This document shows positions 47,942 through 59,668 of a stretch of 64,000 bases of DNA, piece after piece. Where the stretch lies: the NCBI GenBank assembly GCA_947095585.1, contig OX352765.1, forward strand, positions 17,296,444-17,360,443. The letters run 5' to 3'. Source of the DNA: Nephrocerus scutellatus (lineage: Eukaryota; Arthropoda; Insecta; Diptera; Pipunculidae). Both the position numbers and the translations under genes were made by a program. Positions within the stretch are counted from its first letter, which is position 1. Every line of letters begins with the position of its first letter. The notes under the pieces are model-generated. The model was not told the origin of the DNA, did no database searches, and was given only the letters and a program-made list of their open reading frames with translations.

Positions 47942-48249
47942 TTATAAATTGGCGCCGTGGCTCAGTGGAAGTGCACATGGCTGCTGAGCAGGAGGTTCAG
48001 GTTCGAATCCCAGCAAAACCAAAAGTTATTTTCACGGTGTCCCACCTCCCGCGAATGGGTGACAAACGTTCCGAGAGTAAAAATACCTTGTCACGGAAAG
48101 CTTCTCAATTCGCCGTTCGGATTCGCCTTAAATTGTAGGTCCCTTCCATTTGTGTATAAAAATTATCATGTGCAGCACAAATGGTCGCGAGAAGTTAGGC
48201 CTTGGACCTCAATGGTCTGTCGCGCCGAATATTATTTATTATAAATTGG
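47942..48249 (+). mobile_element. tRNA-derived SINE with target-site duplication
   Basis: The head is tRNA-like: A box TGGCTCAGTGG (about 47958) and B box GGTTCGAATCC (about 48000), suitable for RNA polymerase III. The body has GTCCCACCTCCCGCGAATGG, GACAAACGTTCCGAGAG, TTGTCACGGAAAGCTTCTCA, GTGCAGCACAAATGGTCGCG and a GTCTGTCGCGCCGAA end, then an AT-rich tail. TTATAAATTGG occurs at both borders (47942-47952 and 48239-48249), an 11-bp target-site duplication. The acceptor stem does not pair, so this is not a functional tRNA gene. Minus-strand relatives are at 24.5 and 55.1 kb. Confidence 0.85.
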
Positions 48250-49479
48250 TAGCTGTGATTACTGATGTCGATAACTGTCTGTGGGGTGGATGGGGTCGAT
48301 AACAGAGTGGGGGGTGATTAGTGGTGTTTAGAATTACTCGGTGACCGGCTGGGTTTTGGGGGTGAGGACATTGTCGCTCCTTCTTCAAATTGGAAAAGGT
48401 AGATTCGTAGCCGTGTCTTAATATGGCAATATAAAATTGACAACCGCGTTTTGAAATCTGCCGCAGAACTAATAAATTGCATTTACCCGGCTGTTTCTCA
48501 AAATTATCACATTTGAACCGATTGCAAGAATGGGCCATTCTTGCTGCTAAAAATCAACGAAACAAACAATCTATATTAATAGGCGTAGTCACTGAATATA
48601 AGTCTATCGATACCGTAGTAGATGCTGCTGAGCAAGTTAACTATCGAACATAGTTCCTAAACTCACTTGATTCGTCTGTCTTTTACTTACAGTGGGATCT
48701 TCAATTATATTGCTACGGAATCTCGACTCGCCAAAACTTTGCACCCGCACAACACAACACGTAAAAAAAGATGCTGGGCAATATAATTGAAATACATATT
48801 AAACACATATATGTAAGGGGTGCCCATGTAAATTTTTTAAAAATTAGCCCGATATTCTTCAAATTTTAAACACATATGTATCACCTATTGGAGAATTTTC
48901 ATGAAAAATTTGAATTTTTATGGGTTGTTTTGTTATTTTACATATATTAAGATTATTTGGAAATAATAGCCAAATTATCTGTTTTTGGGGTTTTAACAGA
49001 TTAACCAGTAAACCTCTCACTCGCCTTGATATTCTTATCGAAAATGCGTATATCTTTTATTCAATGGTAAAAAAAATTAAATTTATGTGACAAATAAATT
49101 AACTGCACTATATACTTATTTTAATATACAGTTGATTTTGTTGAATAATTAACTCTCACAGTTGGAATTTGTTTGCTCGCTTAAGGGGGCATTTTAACAT
49201 TGAACATTTCATACCTTTTATGCCTTTCGCTATAGGGGTACTTCTAACATCAACAATATTACTGAATTTACCGGAAGCGCTGAACTCTGTACAATGGAAT
49301 TTGCTAAGGTTTTACACAAAATTCGCAATAGTTTTCATTTCCACTACACGTATTCCACTATAGATTAACAGTAATCACCAGTGGCGTAGATTGTGCAACT
49401 GTTAATACATACTCGTACCATTACGAGGAGTGCCGTAAATGTTTTTAGAAAATGGTAATACTAGTGTTTTTCGATGCAA
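48250..49479. other. No gene recognised; one repeat unit at 48.82-48.95 kb
   Basis: Non-coding. Around 48815-48950 an inverted single unit of the 6.6/9.5-kb repeat is seen (GGGTGCCCATGTAAATTTTT, CCCGATATTCTTCAAATTTT, ACACATATGTATC). The remainder holds nothing I recognise. Confidence 0.45.
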
Positions 49480-50600
49480 ATCTCTATGCCAGTCAAAAAG
49501 TTTAACATTTTTGAAGGTTATGTTTCTCAAAAGTAATCTGTCAGTTCGCATCGCAACATTGTTTTTTATTTACTTGAAAAATTGAAATCAGTGAAAAAAT
49601 GGAATTATCGCGTGAATATTTTCGTGCGTCACTTCATTCGACTTTTGGCGACGAAGCACCATTCTTGGCTAGTGTTTATAATTGGTACAATAAATTTAAA
49701 CGCGAACGATATTCACTCAAAGACGAGCCTCGTGAAGGTCGTCCAAAATCAGCTGTTGTGCCAGAAAACATTGATGCTGATTGAAGAGGATCGCCATGTG
49801 ACTTATCGGGAAACCGAGGCATGCTTAGGGATTTGTAACACCAGCTTTATACGATCTTACATGAACATTTAAAGGTGCGGAAGCTATGTGCACGTTGGAC
49901 TCCACAATTTTTGACAGTCGCACAAAAAAAAGGTTCGTGTCGATTGGTGCCGCCAAATGCTTAAAAAAATCGTTCAAAAGCGTATACAAGATCGTGACAC
50001 GTGACGAGCTATGGTTATTTGCGTATCAGCCGGAAATAAAAGGACAATCGAGTGTTTGGGCGAGCTCGGAGCGTTGGGATGCAAATGGGCGTGTTTCTTC
50101 ACGAAAACCGGTCATGTGGCACCTGTGGCTCTTGAAAATCAAAAGACAGTCAATTCAACTTGGTATACGACCTATTGTTTGCCTGAGGTTTTCCACACAT
50201 TAAGAGAAAAAAACCCATAACTGCGAATCATTTGGCATCACGATAATGCGAGCTCACACACATCACATCAAACCAGCGAGTATTTGAGCACTCAAACGAT
50301 CGAATTGATGGATCATCTGCCTTACAGCACTGAGAGCAGCCAGTGACTTCTTCCTGTTTCCCAACAATCAAAGATAAGATGACAACGATTTTTATCGCCT
50401 GAAGAAGCGGTTGAAGCGTTCAAAAATCATGTTTTGGAGCTATCATCTTCGGACTGGAAAAAGTGTTTCGTTAAATGGTTTGAGCGTTATGCAGAAGAGT
50501 ATAAGATTTTAAAGGCGAATATTTTGAAAAGCAATAAAGCAATTTTTGATGAAAAATTTCAACTTTTATACTAAAAACTTTTAGGGCACCGTACACTCAT
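49480..50600 (+). mobile_element. Decayed mariner transposon
   Basis: A near full-length but broken transposase. The N-terminal HTH part is MELSREYFRASLHSTFGDEA through PREGRPKSAVVPENID (49599-49784). After a frameshift, IEEDRHVTYRETEACLGI follows. The first catalytic block is TRDELWLFAYQPEIK (about 49995-50040) and the second is IIWHHDNASSHTS (about 50226-50264). The third block, normally PYSPDLAP, reads PYSTESSQ, so the third catalytic Asp is gone. The C-terminal WFERYAEEYKILKANILKSN runs to the stop near 50573. Terminal repeats could not be defined. Mariner family by domain order; inactive. Confidence 0.85.
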
Positions 50601-52404
50601 AAATGGTAACGGGCATTCAAAAATCTTTTTTATTTATATATCGGTTCATCTATCGTATACTATTTAACTTGTTCACATTAAATACCCTGCCCAAATGCGG
50701 TAACTAAAGTTTCTGGATTACCTAAAGATTATTGCTTACGCTTCCAAATCCAGCTACGCCACTGAGAAGGTTTATCGCGACTCGCGAGTTTGAATTAAAA
50801 TGTAAATATCTACACCTGTTCTTGTTTTTACTTTTCTTGCTGTTGGTTTTTTTCAACGCTAACTGATAACAAAACGAGGAAGGAATCTTTATCTATGGCT
50901 CTGGCACTCGACGTATCAGGTATCGTTTTCAAGCGAAACCAATTTAGTTCTTAATTTAACTTTAAGTCTGTCGGTTGCGCAACAGTATTATTTTTTTTGT
51001 AATTTTTTATCTTAGCCCTTAGTTTAACGGGATATCAGATGCCAAATAAATTGAGTGAAATTGTTGTTAAAATTTTTCACTGAATAGCCCGTCACGGAAT
51101 GTTCAAAACGTGTGCAATTTTTCGTAATTCCAATTATATTTAACGAGAAACAAAATAATTATATCGGTTACTGCTTTTAACAGTAAAGTGTTTCCCATCG
51201 GGAGTACAAAAAAAACAAAAAAAAAGTCGAAAATTATTGATGAATAGTGAAATTAAAAGCAGAATTTGACAGATTAATCGAATTCATTCAAATTACTCGT
51301 AAATAACATATTTTAAGCAAATAGAAGTAAATAATTTGAATCCTCTCGGAATCTTATTAATTACAATTATAATTATGTCTGTACGATTAAACATAAACGA
51401 GCGAGTAAATCTGAGCGTTACAAATAATTTCGTAAAATACAAACGAGTATGGTGTGTGTAAGGGGGTTTAGATAACGTGAATTGATGTTTTGTGATAATT
51501 CTACACAAGCAATATGATACAAATTCGTAGATAAATAATAACTACATATACATGTCTGGAAAGGCCTGACCATCCAGGAGTCCAATAATCTGCAAGCCAT
51601 TTATCAAATTTCATAAACTTGTATTGTTGACAGAGCGTAAAGAATCGGAATGTGCATATGTAAACAACCGACTAATATTTACAATTTTGTTACGTTTGTG
51701 AATTTTCTTTAATGTAATTTGCCGCTTATATTATAGTTTATAGTTAAAATCCGATCATTCGATTTGATATTTTTCTTTCGGGTTCGATCTTGGGCTGTAG
51801 TAAAACATTTCTTTGCCAGTCCCGTTTCCAGCCATGGTCAATTAGTTTGGCATATCCTTTACACGGGTATGAAGATTTGTGCCGTATTTCTAGCCGAAGT
51901 TTTTCCTTCCGCGCTGTTGTGCCACATATGTCCTATCCAAAAAGACTTTTTGATCGACTTCTGTCTATCCTGCCAATCAGAGCATACCGAGTCAATTCTT
52001 TCTACAAAATATGATCATCAAAGTAGTGCTTGAGCTCACATACTATAATTTTAGAGCCTTTGATATCGTCCTTTCTTATATTACGGAGCCAGCAATTCTC
52101 GTTAAGAACGTGTTTCCATCGTGATTCATCCATCGTGATCCATCCGTCGTATACATACATACACATACATAGAAAACACAACGTTAACCGAAACAACGTT
52201 GTGCTGGGCAAAGGAAATAAAATTATGGTTTTAAGGCTGATTCACCCTACACCATATTTATAAAAATTTAATTTCATTATTTACGCTAGTAGAAACATAA
52301 AATTAAATTCATATTTAACATAAGCAACAAAAATAAATAAATTTATAAATTATTTGAACAAATAACGTTCGCCATTTTGTGACCAAGGTTACTACGTTTC
52401 CATG
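50601..52404. other. No gene recognised
   Basis: About 1.8 kb of AT-rich DNA. Open frames around 51764-52033 show no family I recognise. Nothing firm. Confidence 0.35.
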
Positions 52405-52500
52405 AACCTGAATTGAGTTGGGTTGGGTTGAAATTTATTTTTGTCAAATGCAAAATGGCGTCACGCGTTTCCATGTAGAATACAAAATCCGACGACTACA
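52405..52500 (-). repeat. Inverted partner of the 56.17-56.33 kb repeat
   Basis: On the minus strand it reads GTAGTCGTCGGATTTTGTAT, GGAAACGCGTGACGCCATTT, TGCATTTGACAAAAATAAAT and then a TTCATGGAAACG end. The same blocks occur on the plus strand at 56170-56325. Confidence 0.65.
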
Positions 52501-52869
52501 TACAAAATAATAACAATCGCCAGTTTGAACCAATCATTTGGAAACGAGATAGGTGATGTAACTGCTGCACTTGTGGATGCTTGCTGAAAATATTCGGGCA
52601 TAGTTTTTTGAATAGCCGCCTTTTTTCTGCTCATTCAACTCCTTGTAGCATATTGTAGCTTCATCTATATGCCTTAGGACTCTATATGATCTTTCCGCAA
52701 CAGGATCACAGGAAATAAAAACATTCTTGATACCACGATTCACCAGGACGATGCATAAAGTTTGACACAACGATAATTCCGAAATGTGTCCTGACGAAAA
52801 AGGCCTTAATCGCTTGTCGGTTTAACTGTCTGTTAGCCCATCCAACTATAGGGTGTCCCAACAAGAGCG

Positions 52870-54060
52870 CCGGATTTAAATTTGTCCCAAGAAGAGCGCC
52901 GGAGTGACTTTTGTCACGTTTGAGTTCTTGAGTTCTAGAGATTTTTCACATATTTGTCGTACCATCAATTGTTCATCTGTTTTTTCGAAAACGTTGCTGT
53001 TCTTCGCACAGGCCTTTTTTGGTGATTTCGAAGGAAAGCATTTTTGTAAAGAGCTTGGGGATGGAACCAAGCAGAGATGTGCCCTAGTAATTCTTGGGCT
53101 CTTTCTTGTCACTTTTCCTAAACACGGAAATGGTCTCTCCATTGCTGTTGTATTGAGCAACTGTCATAGATTTTGAGGAATAGCTTGTGAATTTCTTCGT
53201 AGATGTATGGCCCGCTATATTTGACTAGTTCGTTGGGGATTTTGTCAATGCCGGGAACTTTTTTTTTTTTAAATAATTTTCGCACACGAAAAGGGGTTCG
53301 CACCCTTATTATGTTCGGCTATATGCTTGGCACAGCGTGGGCCTTAAGGAAAAGGAGAAGAAGAGAGGAGATGTCTATGAGCTTATGTCTTGAATGCCTG
53401 TGGATCATAGTGATGTGGAAAGACAGAGCTTGGCAGATCAGTCCACATACGTGTTGTACGGCTGAAGAACGAACCTCTGAACTTAACTGTACGTCCGAAG
53501 ATGGGCTTAAGGGTAAACTGATGTGCATTTAGAGCGCCACGAGTATTGCGGTTGAATTCAAGAAGAGGTGGCATGCAACTGGCTATTTCTCTTGAGAACC
53601 ACTGGTAGAAGAAGCGATAAAACAACGGTGGGTCTCGTGTAGACTGGATCATCCGAGCTCCTTTCTGTTGGTGTTAAGGGTTGTTCTTCGTTGCACAGCA
53701 GCGACGAGAAGTTGCTTAATTTTAAATTGACTGATATTAGTGTTAACTCTGTTTGTTTGTAAGTTTATATTGGTCGTACGCTATCTCTGATCTTCTGTAT
53801 CGTAGATATTTCTTTCGTTTTTCTTTTGCCAACATTTTTACATTTTCACACAACCACTGTTTCGTGTGTCTTCTATTGTTGTTCCAACATGCTACGGTTA
53901 TTATATCATTCTTTCCTTTTTCGTGCCGGGTCGGCAATGATGTTGTGGTTATTATCAGAGGCTTGTGTTGTTTGTCTGTGAGCGGTATTCGTATTTCCAT
54001 CGAGCAGGTTATCGACCTTCTCTGGTCTAGATCCATCGTGTTTTGCTATGTGACAGGGCC
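52870..54060 (-). mobile_element. Decayed LINE (minus strand), same family as in IFT172 intron 12
   Basis: On the minus strand, 53383-53652 reads LLEFNRNTRGALNAHQFTLK, PIFGRTVKFRGSFFSRTTRM and WTDLPSSVFPHHYDPQAFKT, the 3' end of the jockey/CR1-like family. The tail reaches the CGCACACGAAAAGGGGTTCG segment at about 53280. An RT-start piece, VPGIDKIPNELVKYSGPYIY and EIHKLFLKIYDSCSIQQQW (53118-53303), lies downstream of that tail, and a pre-RT piece (LAKEKRKKYLRYRRS, about 53790-53850) lies upstream. These may be two superimposed insertions. Borders are uncertain. Confidence 0.65.
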
Positions 54061-55136
54061 ACCTCGAGTAGGGTATGATTCTTCACCACGCACGATGATC
54101 TTAAAATGGGAAAAGCTGGATGCCAAAAGCATTATTTTGAGCTGCACCATTCCCCGAGCTTTCGCTCTCGGACCCACCAAGACTCGATAGTAATTAAGTC
54201 CTTTCTGGGGTTTGCTCAAAAAAGCACTTAGACTAAACCCTTTCCTTCATGATAAGTTCGAAAAACGATAAATATGATAAACGTTTCTAAAAGTGAAACG
54301 CAGGCTGTGGATAAGTGTAAACAATAACATTTATTTTGTATATTGGTGTTTTTTTGAAAAATTTCTCAAATATAATATGCTACCGATATATCGATCTGAT
54401 ACCAACTTGTACTCTTTGATGTATATTTGTATGTACTCATAAATTCCATCCTGATTAGATAACATTCGAAAGCGATAAGCCCGAATTGGTTGATCCGATC
54501 CTTTGCTGGCTCAAACTCACCACTCGATTATTAAATGAAAAACCCAAATTTAATCAGTAAATGAATTGACAGACGTATTATCTCAAGATACATTTTTTTT
54601 AAATTAGACTTTCACACAAGGAAACCATACTCCACGTACCGCAATACTGATTGTGATCGCGATTGAACTGTCTTCTGCTGATCGCTCTTTATACAGGGTG
54701 ATTGTTTTGCTATCGATTGTCCACTATCTGAAAGCAAATGTATAAAACACATTGTCCATCTCTGTTGGTCACTTTTTAAAAAGAAACCAGCCAATAGCAC
54801 ACCCGATGCATATGGGACCACAAAAAATAAATAAATCATAAAACCAAATAAACGAATAAAATCGGTATATTATAAACTTAACAAAAGTAACTTCCAGCAG
54901 TTTTAGTTTTAAAAATGGTTTCTGCATAATATTACCACCCGCTGTATACATAATTTCTGAAGTAGCACAATAATGAATAGTATTCTTCAGAAAACCACAG
55001 AATACATCCAACAAAAAAGCGAAGAAAAAACAAATACAATATTCTATGACAATAAGTGGGAGTGGGGATTCCTAAGGGTAAGTAGCAACATATTTATCAA
55101 TATACATATGTATGTAAATATTTATTTAATAATAAT
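54061..55136. other. No gene recognised
   Basis: A plus-strand frame at about 54090-54190 (WEKLDAKSIILSCTIPRAFA) vaguely resembles a copia-type Gag segment, but is too short to call. The remainder shows nothing I can support. Confidence 0.3.
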
Positions 55137-55385
55137 AACTTTTTAAGCGACCATCGGTCTGGTGCATCTTATATTTTTGCACACAAATGGACCGGACATT
55201 CAATTTAAAGCCACATCCACGAAAAGCAAACTCAGAAGCTTTCCGCGAGAGTAATTACTGTCTCGGATGTGTGTCAGACATTCGCGAGTGTTGGGACCAC
55301 GAATAAGCTTTTTGATGTTTTGCTGGGATTTGAATGTCGAACCTTCCGCTCAGTAGTCCACTAACCACTTGAGCAACGGCGCACA
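55137..55385 (-). mobile_element. tRNA-derived SINE, third copy
   Basis: On the minus strand the head is GCGCCGTTGCTCAAGTGGTT with a body containing TACTGAGCGGAAGGTTCGAC (B-box region), CGCGAATGTCTGACACAC and CTCGCGGAAAGCTTCTGAG, ending in an (ATT)n tract at the left. More diverged than the 47.95-kb copy. Confidence 0.65.
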
Positions 55386-55799
55386 CTTCAATATAAATTT
55401 GTAACTTTATGTGATGTTTCGATTCATCTAAGTCGACCAGGTCCTTTTTTTACATACCCCAAAGGCATTTCGCCACACAAAGTATAGCAGCACTCTATGA
55501 TATCTTTATCCATCACCGTTAACACAACATAACATCAATTTAGAATAAGTACTTAATCTTACTATAAAGATAAGAAAAGGCACGGATCTAATGGTCTGGC
55601 GGACACCAAAATATGCCGTTAAATTGATAAAATGTGTAAACGTCTCTGCTGATTTGATTACCAACAAAAGTTTGTAGCAACTCATTTTAATTGACCTTGT
55701 TTTCCTTGCGTCTTAAAGCCAAAGATATATGGTTGCCTAGACATTAGAGCACCTGCTCCTCGTAATCAAATTAAACCGAAAGTAAACTAATAGCGCATT

Positions 55800-56060
55800 A
55801 CATTTGTTGGGTAGGGTTAAGATTTATCTTTCTTGGTTCCGGTTGAGCGTTTTATTTTTTAAACCACACCCGGGGATTTGGTGTTATTTTGCCTTCTAAG
55901 CCGAAATTATAACTTGAAAGTTTGCTACCCATCGGCAATCGACGGGTACGTTAACTTATAGCTCTTTCGATATCCAGGGAATAGTTAAATTTTCTCTCTC
56001 GTGGTTTTTGTTTGCTTTGGTTTGACTGTACCCAGGGTACAGTTTGCAGTTTGGCCTATA
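55800..56060. repeat. Dispersed repeat related to 21.54 and 24.03 kb
   Basis: Shows GGGTAGGGTTAAGATTTATC, GCTACCCATCGGCAATCGAC, GGGTACG and TCTCTCTCGTGG blocks found in the other two places. Non-coding. Confidence 0.4.
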
Positions 56061-56169
56061 GCCTTTCTCTACCTGCCAATAATATACATTGAAAGTTTCA
56101 TAAAAATCAGTTGGTAAATGTGAGTTTCCATAAATAACAATGGCGTAAAATTATAATTTTATTTATATA

Positions 56170-56325
56170 GATAAGTAGTCGTCGGATTTTGTATTATGTT
56201 GCCAAAATTTCAACACAAATTCAACCTGATGTCATGGATGGAAACGCATAACACCATTTTGCATTTGACGAAAATATATTTCAGGTCAACCAAACTCTAC
56301 CAGGTTAATGGAAACTTGATAAATG
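56170..56325 (+). repeat. Inverted partner of the 52.4-kb repeat
   Basis: Reads GTAGTCGTCGGATTTTGTAT, GGAAACGCATAACACCATTT, TGCATTTGACGAAAATATAT, TTCAGGTCAACC and a TTAATGGAAACTTG end. It carries an extra roughly 35-bp stretch relative to 52.4 kb. Confidence 0.65.
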
Positions 56326-56714
56326 TGTTTCAGCAGTAAAATTTATTTAGTAGTATAAAAAAGTGTCTGTCCAATGCTTGCAGCCTTGTGCTTCAAGCTT
56401 TTTATTTGCAAGATAACGTTTACTGTCCTAGTTCGACATGTACTTTTAATGTAATACGAGTATTTTTGGTTGATGTGGATATCATAAAATTTCGTTTAAT
56501 TTATGAAAGCCATAAAAGACTGACTCTCCACTGTAACGAACTTTTTGGTCAGCCGGTATCGCTAGTTTTCATACAATACAATGGATTTCTAAAGGTTGTT
56601 TTTTGCTTAGATAGAACATACTGAAGGGTTAACTGTAAAATGAGCTGTTAAAATGCGTTTACTGTTTGACAAATATGTCAGTATACTCTGTATAAGTATC
56701 CATAAATCTGCCTG
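56326..56714. other. Unassigned 78-codon frame; no gene called
   Basis: The plus-strand frame 56388-56624 (YESHKRLTLHCNELFGQPVS region) faintly recalls a gustatory-receptor C-terminal exon. One short exon-like match is not enough to call a gene. Confidence 0.2.
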
Positions 56715-58370
56715 AGGTATCTCCTGATGGAGCCACTCGCAAACGGAAAGACCACATTTTGATGGACCGTCGCCACAACCTGCATGGATGCTAAGATGAA
56801 GAGCTCAGAAGATATAAAAAAAAAACAGTTCACCGGCAAAAGAAAGCAGCCTAAAAGAATAATCTCGTCCGTGAACTATAACAGTACAGGGGGCGAGGAC
56901 CGCACCAGGCGCCGAAGTTCTACCAAAGAATCCGCGGTATTACGTTATATAAACCGCGCTGAACATACTGATAAGTTAAAGAGAGTAATCTGATCGCCGA
57001 TCTCAAAGGTAGCGATGGAAATCTCACTTTCATGAGTGCCTAAATAACCAGATAACTGAGGAGGCTCCACCAATAACCGACGACCACACTATGTTGCCGC
57101 CACCAACCATAGACGAAGTAAGCAGAGCTGTAAATCATCTTTAAAATAATAAGACCTCGAGATCAGATCAGATCAGATAACATCAGGAGGCGCTGCACTA
57201 CAAGAGGGAATTCATGAACTTATAGTGCAAGTATGAAAGGATGAAGCGATGCCAGCAGATTGGCGAAGAGGCATCCTCTACCCCATACATAAGAAGGCAG
57301 ATATCACAACGCGCACCAATTATCATGGTATAACGTTATTGAGTCTCTATCCTTCAAGACAGGATAGCCGAACACGCTAAAAACATCATTGGACTATAGC
57401 AGCTTGTCCTCATCCCAGGCAAATCAACAACTGATCAGATTTTTACCCTTAGGCATGTGATGGAAAAATGTCTAGGGTTATTTGATCTGAACCAGGTGAC
57501 GTTGCGATCGATGGGAAAATCTTTATGATCTCGTCTGTAGTGATAGGGTACCAAACGTCTATAAGATCATTGTTATTTAATAGAGTCTCGTCAGTGGGCG
57601 TCAGTGTGTTCAAAACTCCTTACACCTTACTTTTTAAGACTTTCAAGCCGCCTATGACAGCATAGTCAGATAAAAACTTTATAAAGCCGTAAAAGAATTG
57701 GACATCCCAAATAAACTGATAGGACTGTACTGGAAGCTTTCATACAGCTCGAGCGGGCGGCACAAAATCTTGAGCTGCACATAAATGAAAGCAAAACAAA
57801 GTACATGGTCGCCATGCCATGTCTGCGAGCAGAAGATCCAACATTGGTCCCTTACTTAAAATAGTGGAGCACGAATTTAAAGTAGTGCAATCCCTTAACT
57901 ACCTTGGGTCAACTGTAGCAGCCGATAACGGCATGGAACCAGAAATACGCGCACGGTTGCTTTAAACCAATAATGCTTACTTTCGCTTGTCAAGACTCTT
58001 CAAATTCAGGAATTTTATCATAACGTCTGGTGTTGTATAATACAGTGGTAATACCAATACTTACATATGGATCCGAGACTTGGGTGCTTAGCAAAAAGCA
58101 TTCTGACGTCTTAGCCGCTTTTTAAAGTAAAGTCTTAAGTAGAATTGTTGGCTCCGTAAGAAAGGGACGATTCCGGAGACTCCATAATGATAAGATGTAC
58201 GAGCGTTACCGCGATGTCGACATCGTGAAGAGAATCAAGCTCGGCAGGATCTGGTAGGCAGGACATACCTAGATCGCATGAGCGAAGACGATCCTGCGCG
58301 ATAATTCCCTTTGCGGTACAATTTGTGATACGCGACAACGAGCCCGGCCAAGTCTATACACTGGAAGGAT
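56715..58370 (+). mobile_element. RTE-like LINE remnant with internal insertion
   Basis: Follows the family from the linker (SSEDIKKKQFTGKRKQPKRI, 56800-56870) through the RT start (DWRRGILYPIHKKADITT, about 57255-57310) and FKAAYDS (about 57645). Then come LHINESKTKYMVAMPCLRAE (about 57775-57835) and SLNYLGSTVAADNGMEPEIR (about 57890-57950), ending in the YERYRDVDIVKRIKLGRI region (58200-58250). About 125 bp of foreign sequence (57485-57610) splits the RT. Frameshifted, inactive. Confidence 0.8.
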
Positions 58371-58374
58371 GGTG

Positions 58375-58830
58375 ATTTTTTGAAAATAAGTCATCGATTC
58401 GCATGACTTATAGACGACTTCGTGATCGTTACCGCACCATGATCAATGATTTTTTGTTTAAAAAAAAAATGGATGACATTGATCCAGATGATATGTAGTT
58501 TTACCAGGATGTCGCTAGTGCCATAGGTCGACGGCAACCATCGACTTATTGAAATCAAAATTTGGCGACAAGTTGATTTCGAGAAATGGATCTGTAAGTT
58601 GACCTCCAAGGTTGTTCCATTTGACTTCTTTCGATTATTTTTTGTGGGGCCACCTGAAGTTACTGTCACCAGCAACTATTGATGCCTTACGGGCCAACAT
58701 TGTTCCTGTAATTTGTGACATACCGCCAGCAGTGCTCGAAAAAGTGGCCCACAATTGGATTTATAGAATGCGCTTTATCAAGAACAGCCGAGGTGGCCAT
58801 ATGCCAAAAGTCATTTTCAAATGGTAATGT
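58375..58830 (+). pseudogene. Tc1/mariner-superfamily transposase, C-terminal remnant
   Basis: Frames read YRRLRDRYRTMINDFLFKKK, MDDIDPDDM (stop) FYQD (second catalytic block), SFDYFLWGHLKLLSPATIDA, NIVPVICDIPPAVLEKVAHN and WIYRMRFIKNSRGGHMPKVI FKW stop (58612-58827). This is the catalytic C-terminal half of the kind of transposase whose DNA-binding half is intact at 42721. In-frame stops make it a relic. It joins directly to the RTE remnant. Confidence 0.75.
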
Positions 58831-58959
58831 CATGTATCGATCTTTTGAATAAATAAAACAATTTGATTAAAATTCAATTTTTTATGCTATTTTTTACAAT
58901 TTGAAGTTCTATCCGACTTTAAAAACCCACTAGATGATTGTTTCTCTCGTCTTTACATC

Positions 58960-59245
58960 AAAATCTGAGATTACCAGGCTTAAAAGGACGCAGGTAATTC
59001 CATTCCCTTGATGTAGACATCGAATGGGCTTGATAGTGGTCGGGATATCTATACATGGCTTATAACATTGGTCATGGTCAACGTACATAGTCGTCTCAGT
59101 TTATTTGGGATGCCAAATTCTCTCATGGCTTTTTAAAGTTTCACTCTGGCTATGATATCATAGGCGTCTATAAAGTCAATAAACAGATAGTTTAAGTTTG
59201 AGTTTTGGAACATTCGACATTTTTCCATTGCATACCTAAGGCGGA
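58960..59245 (-). mobile_element. RTE-like LINE fragment
   Basis: On the minus strand it shows the SIIYDAYD/FKAAYD-type core (TTTATAGACGCCTATGATAT), AMREFGIPNKLRRLCTLTMT and the SSPFDVYIKGMELPASF-like KKGFRQGD region seen in other copies. Short and degraded. Confidence 0.6.
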
Positions 59246-59668
59246 AAATCTGACCAGTTTGGTTGTTCTTAGTTATCCTTTATCGCAGTACACTAATAAG
59301 CTGCTTACCAGTGAGTTAGTGAACATAGACTGTGCAGAATTTATAGATTACATTCCATTTGCAATCATAATACTCTGAAGTTAGTTTAAGATAAGCTAAA
59401 CTTATCTAATATCTGATGTGATGTTTCTCAAAACATGTTAACTAAATGATTCGTAATTTATTAAACGATGAATTGAGTTTTCATACAATAAATAGAGTTA
59501 CCCTGCTTTCGTTGTTAGCACACAAATCTTTTGAGAAATAGCCAAAGACAAACGAAATATTTAACTGAAAGAAATCATAAAAAATTAGTTAAAGTCTGTG
59601 GTAATCAAGTCCTTTTTAACTGATTTATTAAAAAAGACTGTTGCATTATTTCCTTAATTCATTTTCAG
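59246..59668. other. Upstream of the adenylyl cyclase exons; no exon recognised
   Basis: The first recognised cyclase exon starts at an acceptor (TTCATTTTCAG ending 59668). The initiator exon was not found in this stretch and may lie further upstream beyond the LINE debris. Confidence 0.35.

Noticed and set aside
47951..48022. Possible functional tRNA gene
   Set aside because: A and B boxes are present, but the acceptor stem ends do not pair. The sequence continues into a body shared with two other copies and is bounded by a target-site duplication, so it is a SINE head.
51764..52033. Two overlapping 70-90 aa frames
   Set aside because: No family recognised in either frame, and both are short.
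52534..52770. 78-aa minus-strand frame (HIDEATICYKELNEQKKGGY)
   Set aside because: Possibly a transposon-derived piece, but I cannot place it in a family.
54090..54190. Copia-type Gag fragment
   Set aside because: About 30 residues with loose similarity only. No zinc knuckle, LTR or Pol sequence nearby.
56388..56624. Possible gustatory-receptor exon
   Set aside because: Only a faint resemblance over about 20 residues, with no partner exons. Not supportable.
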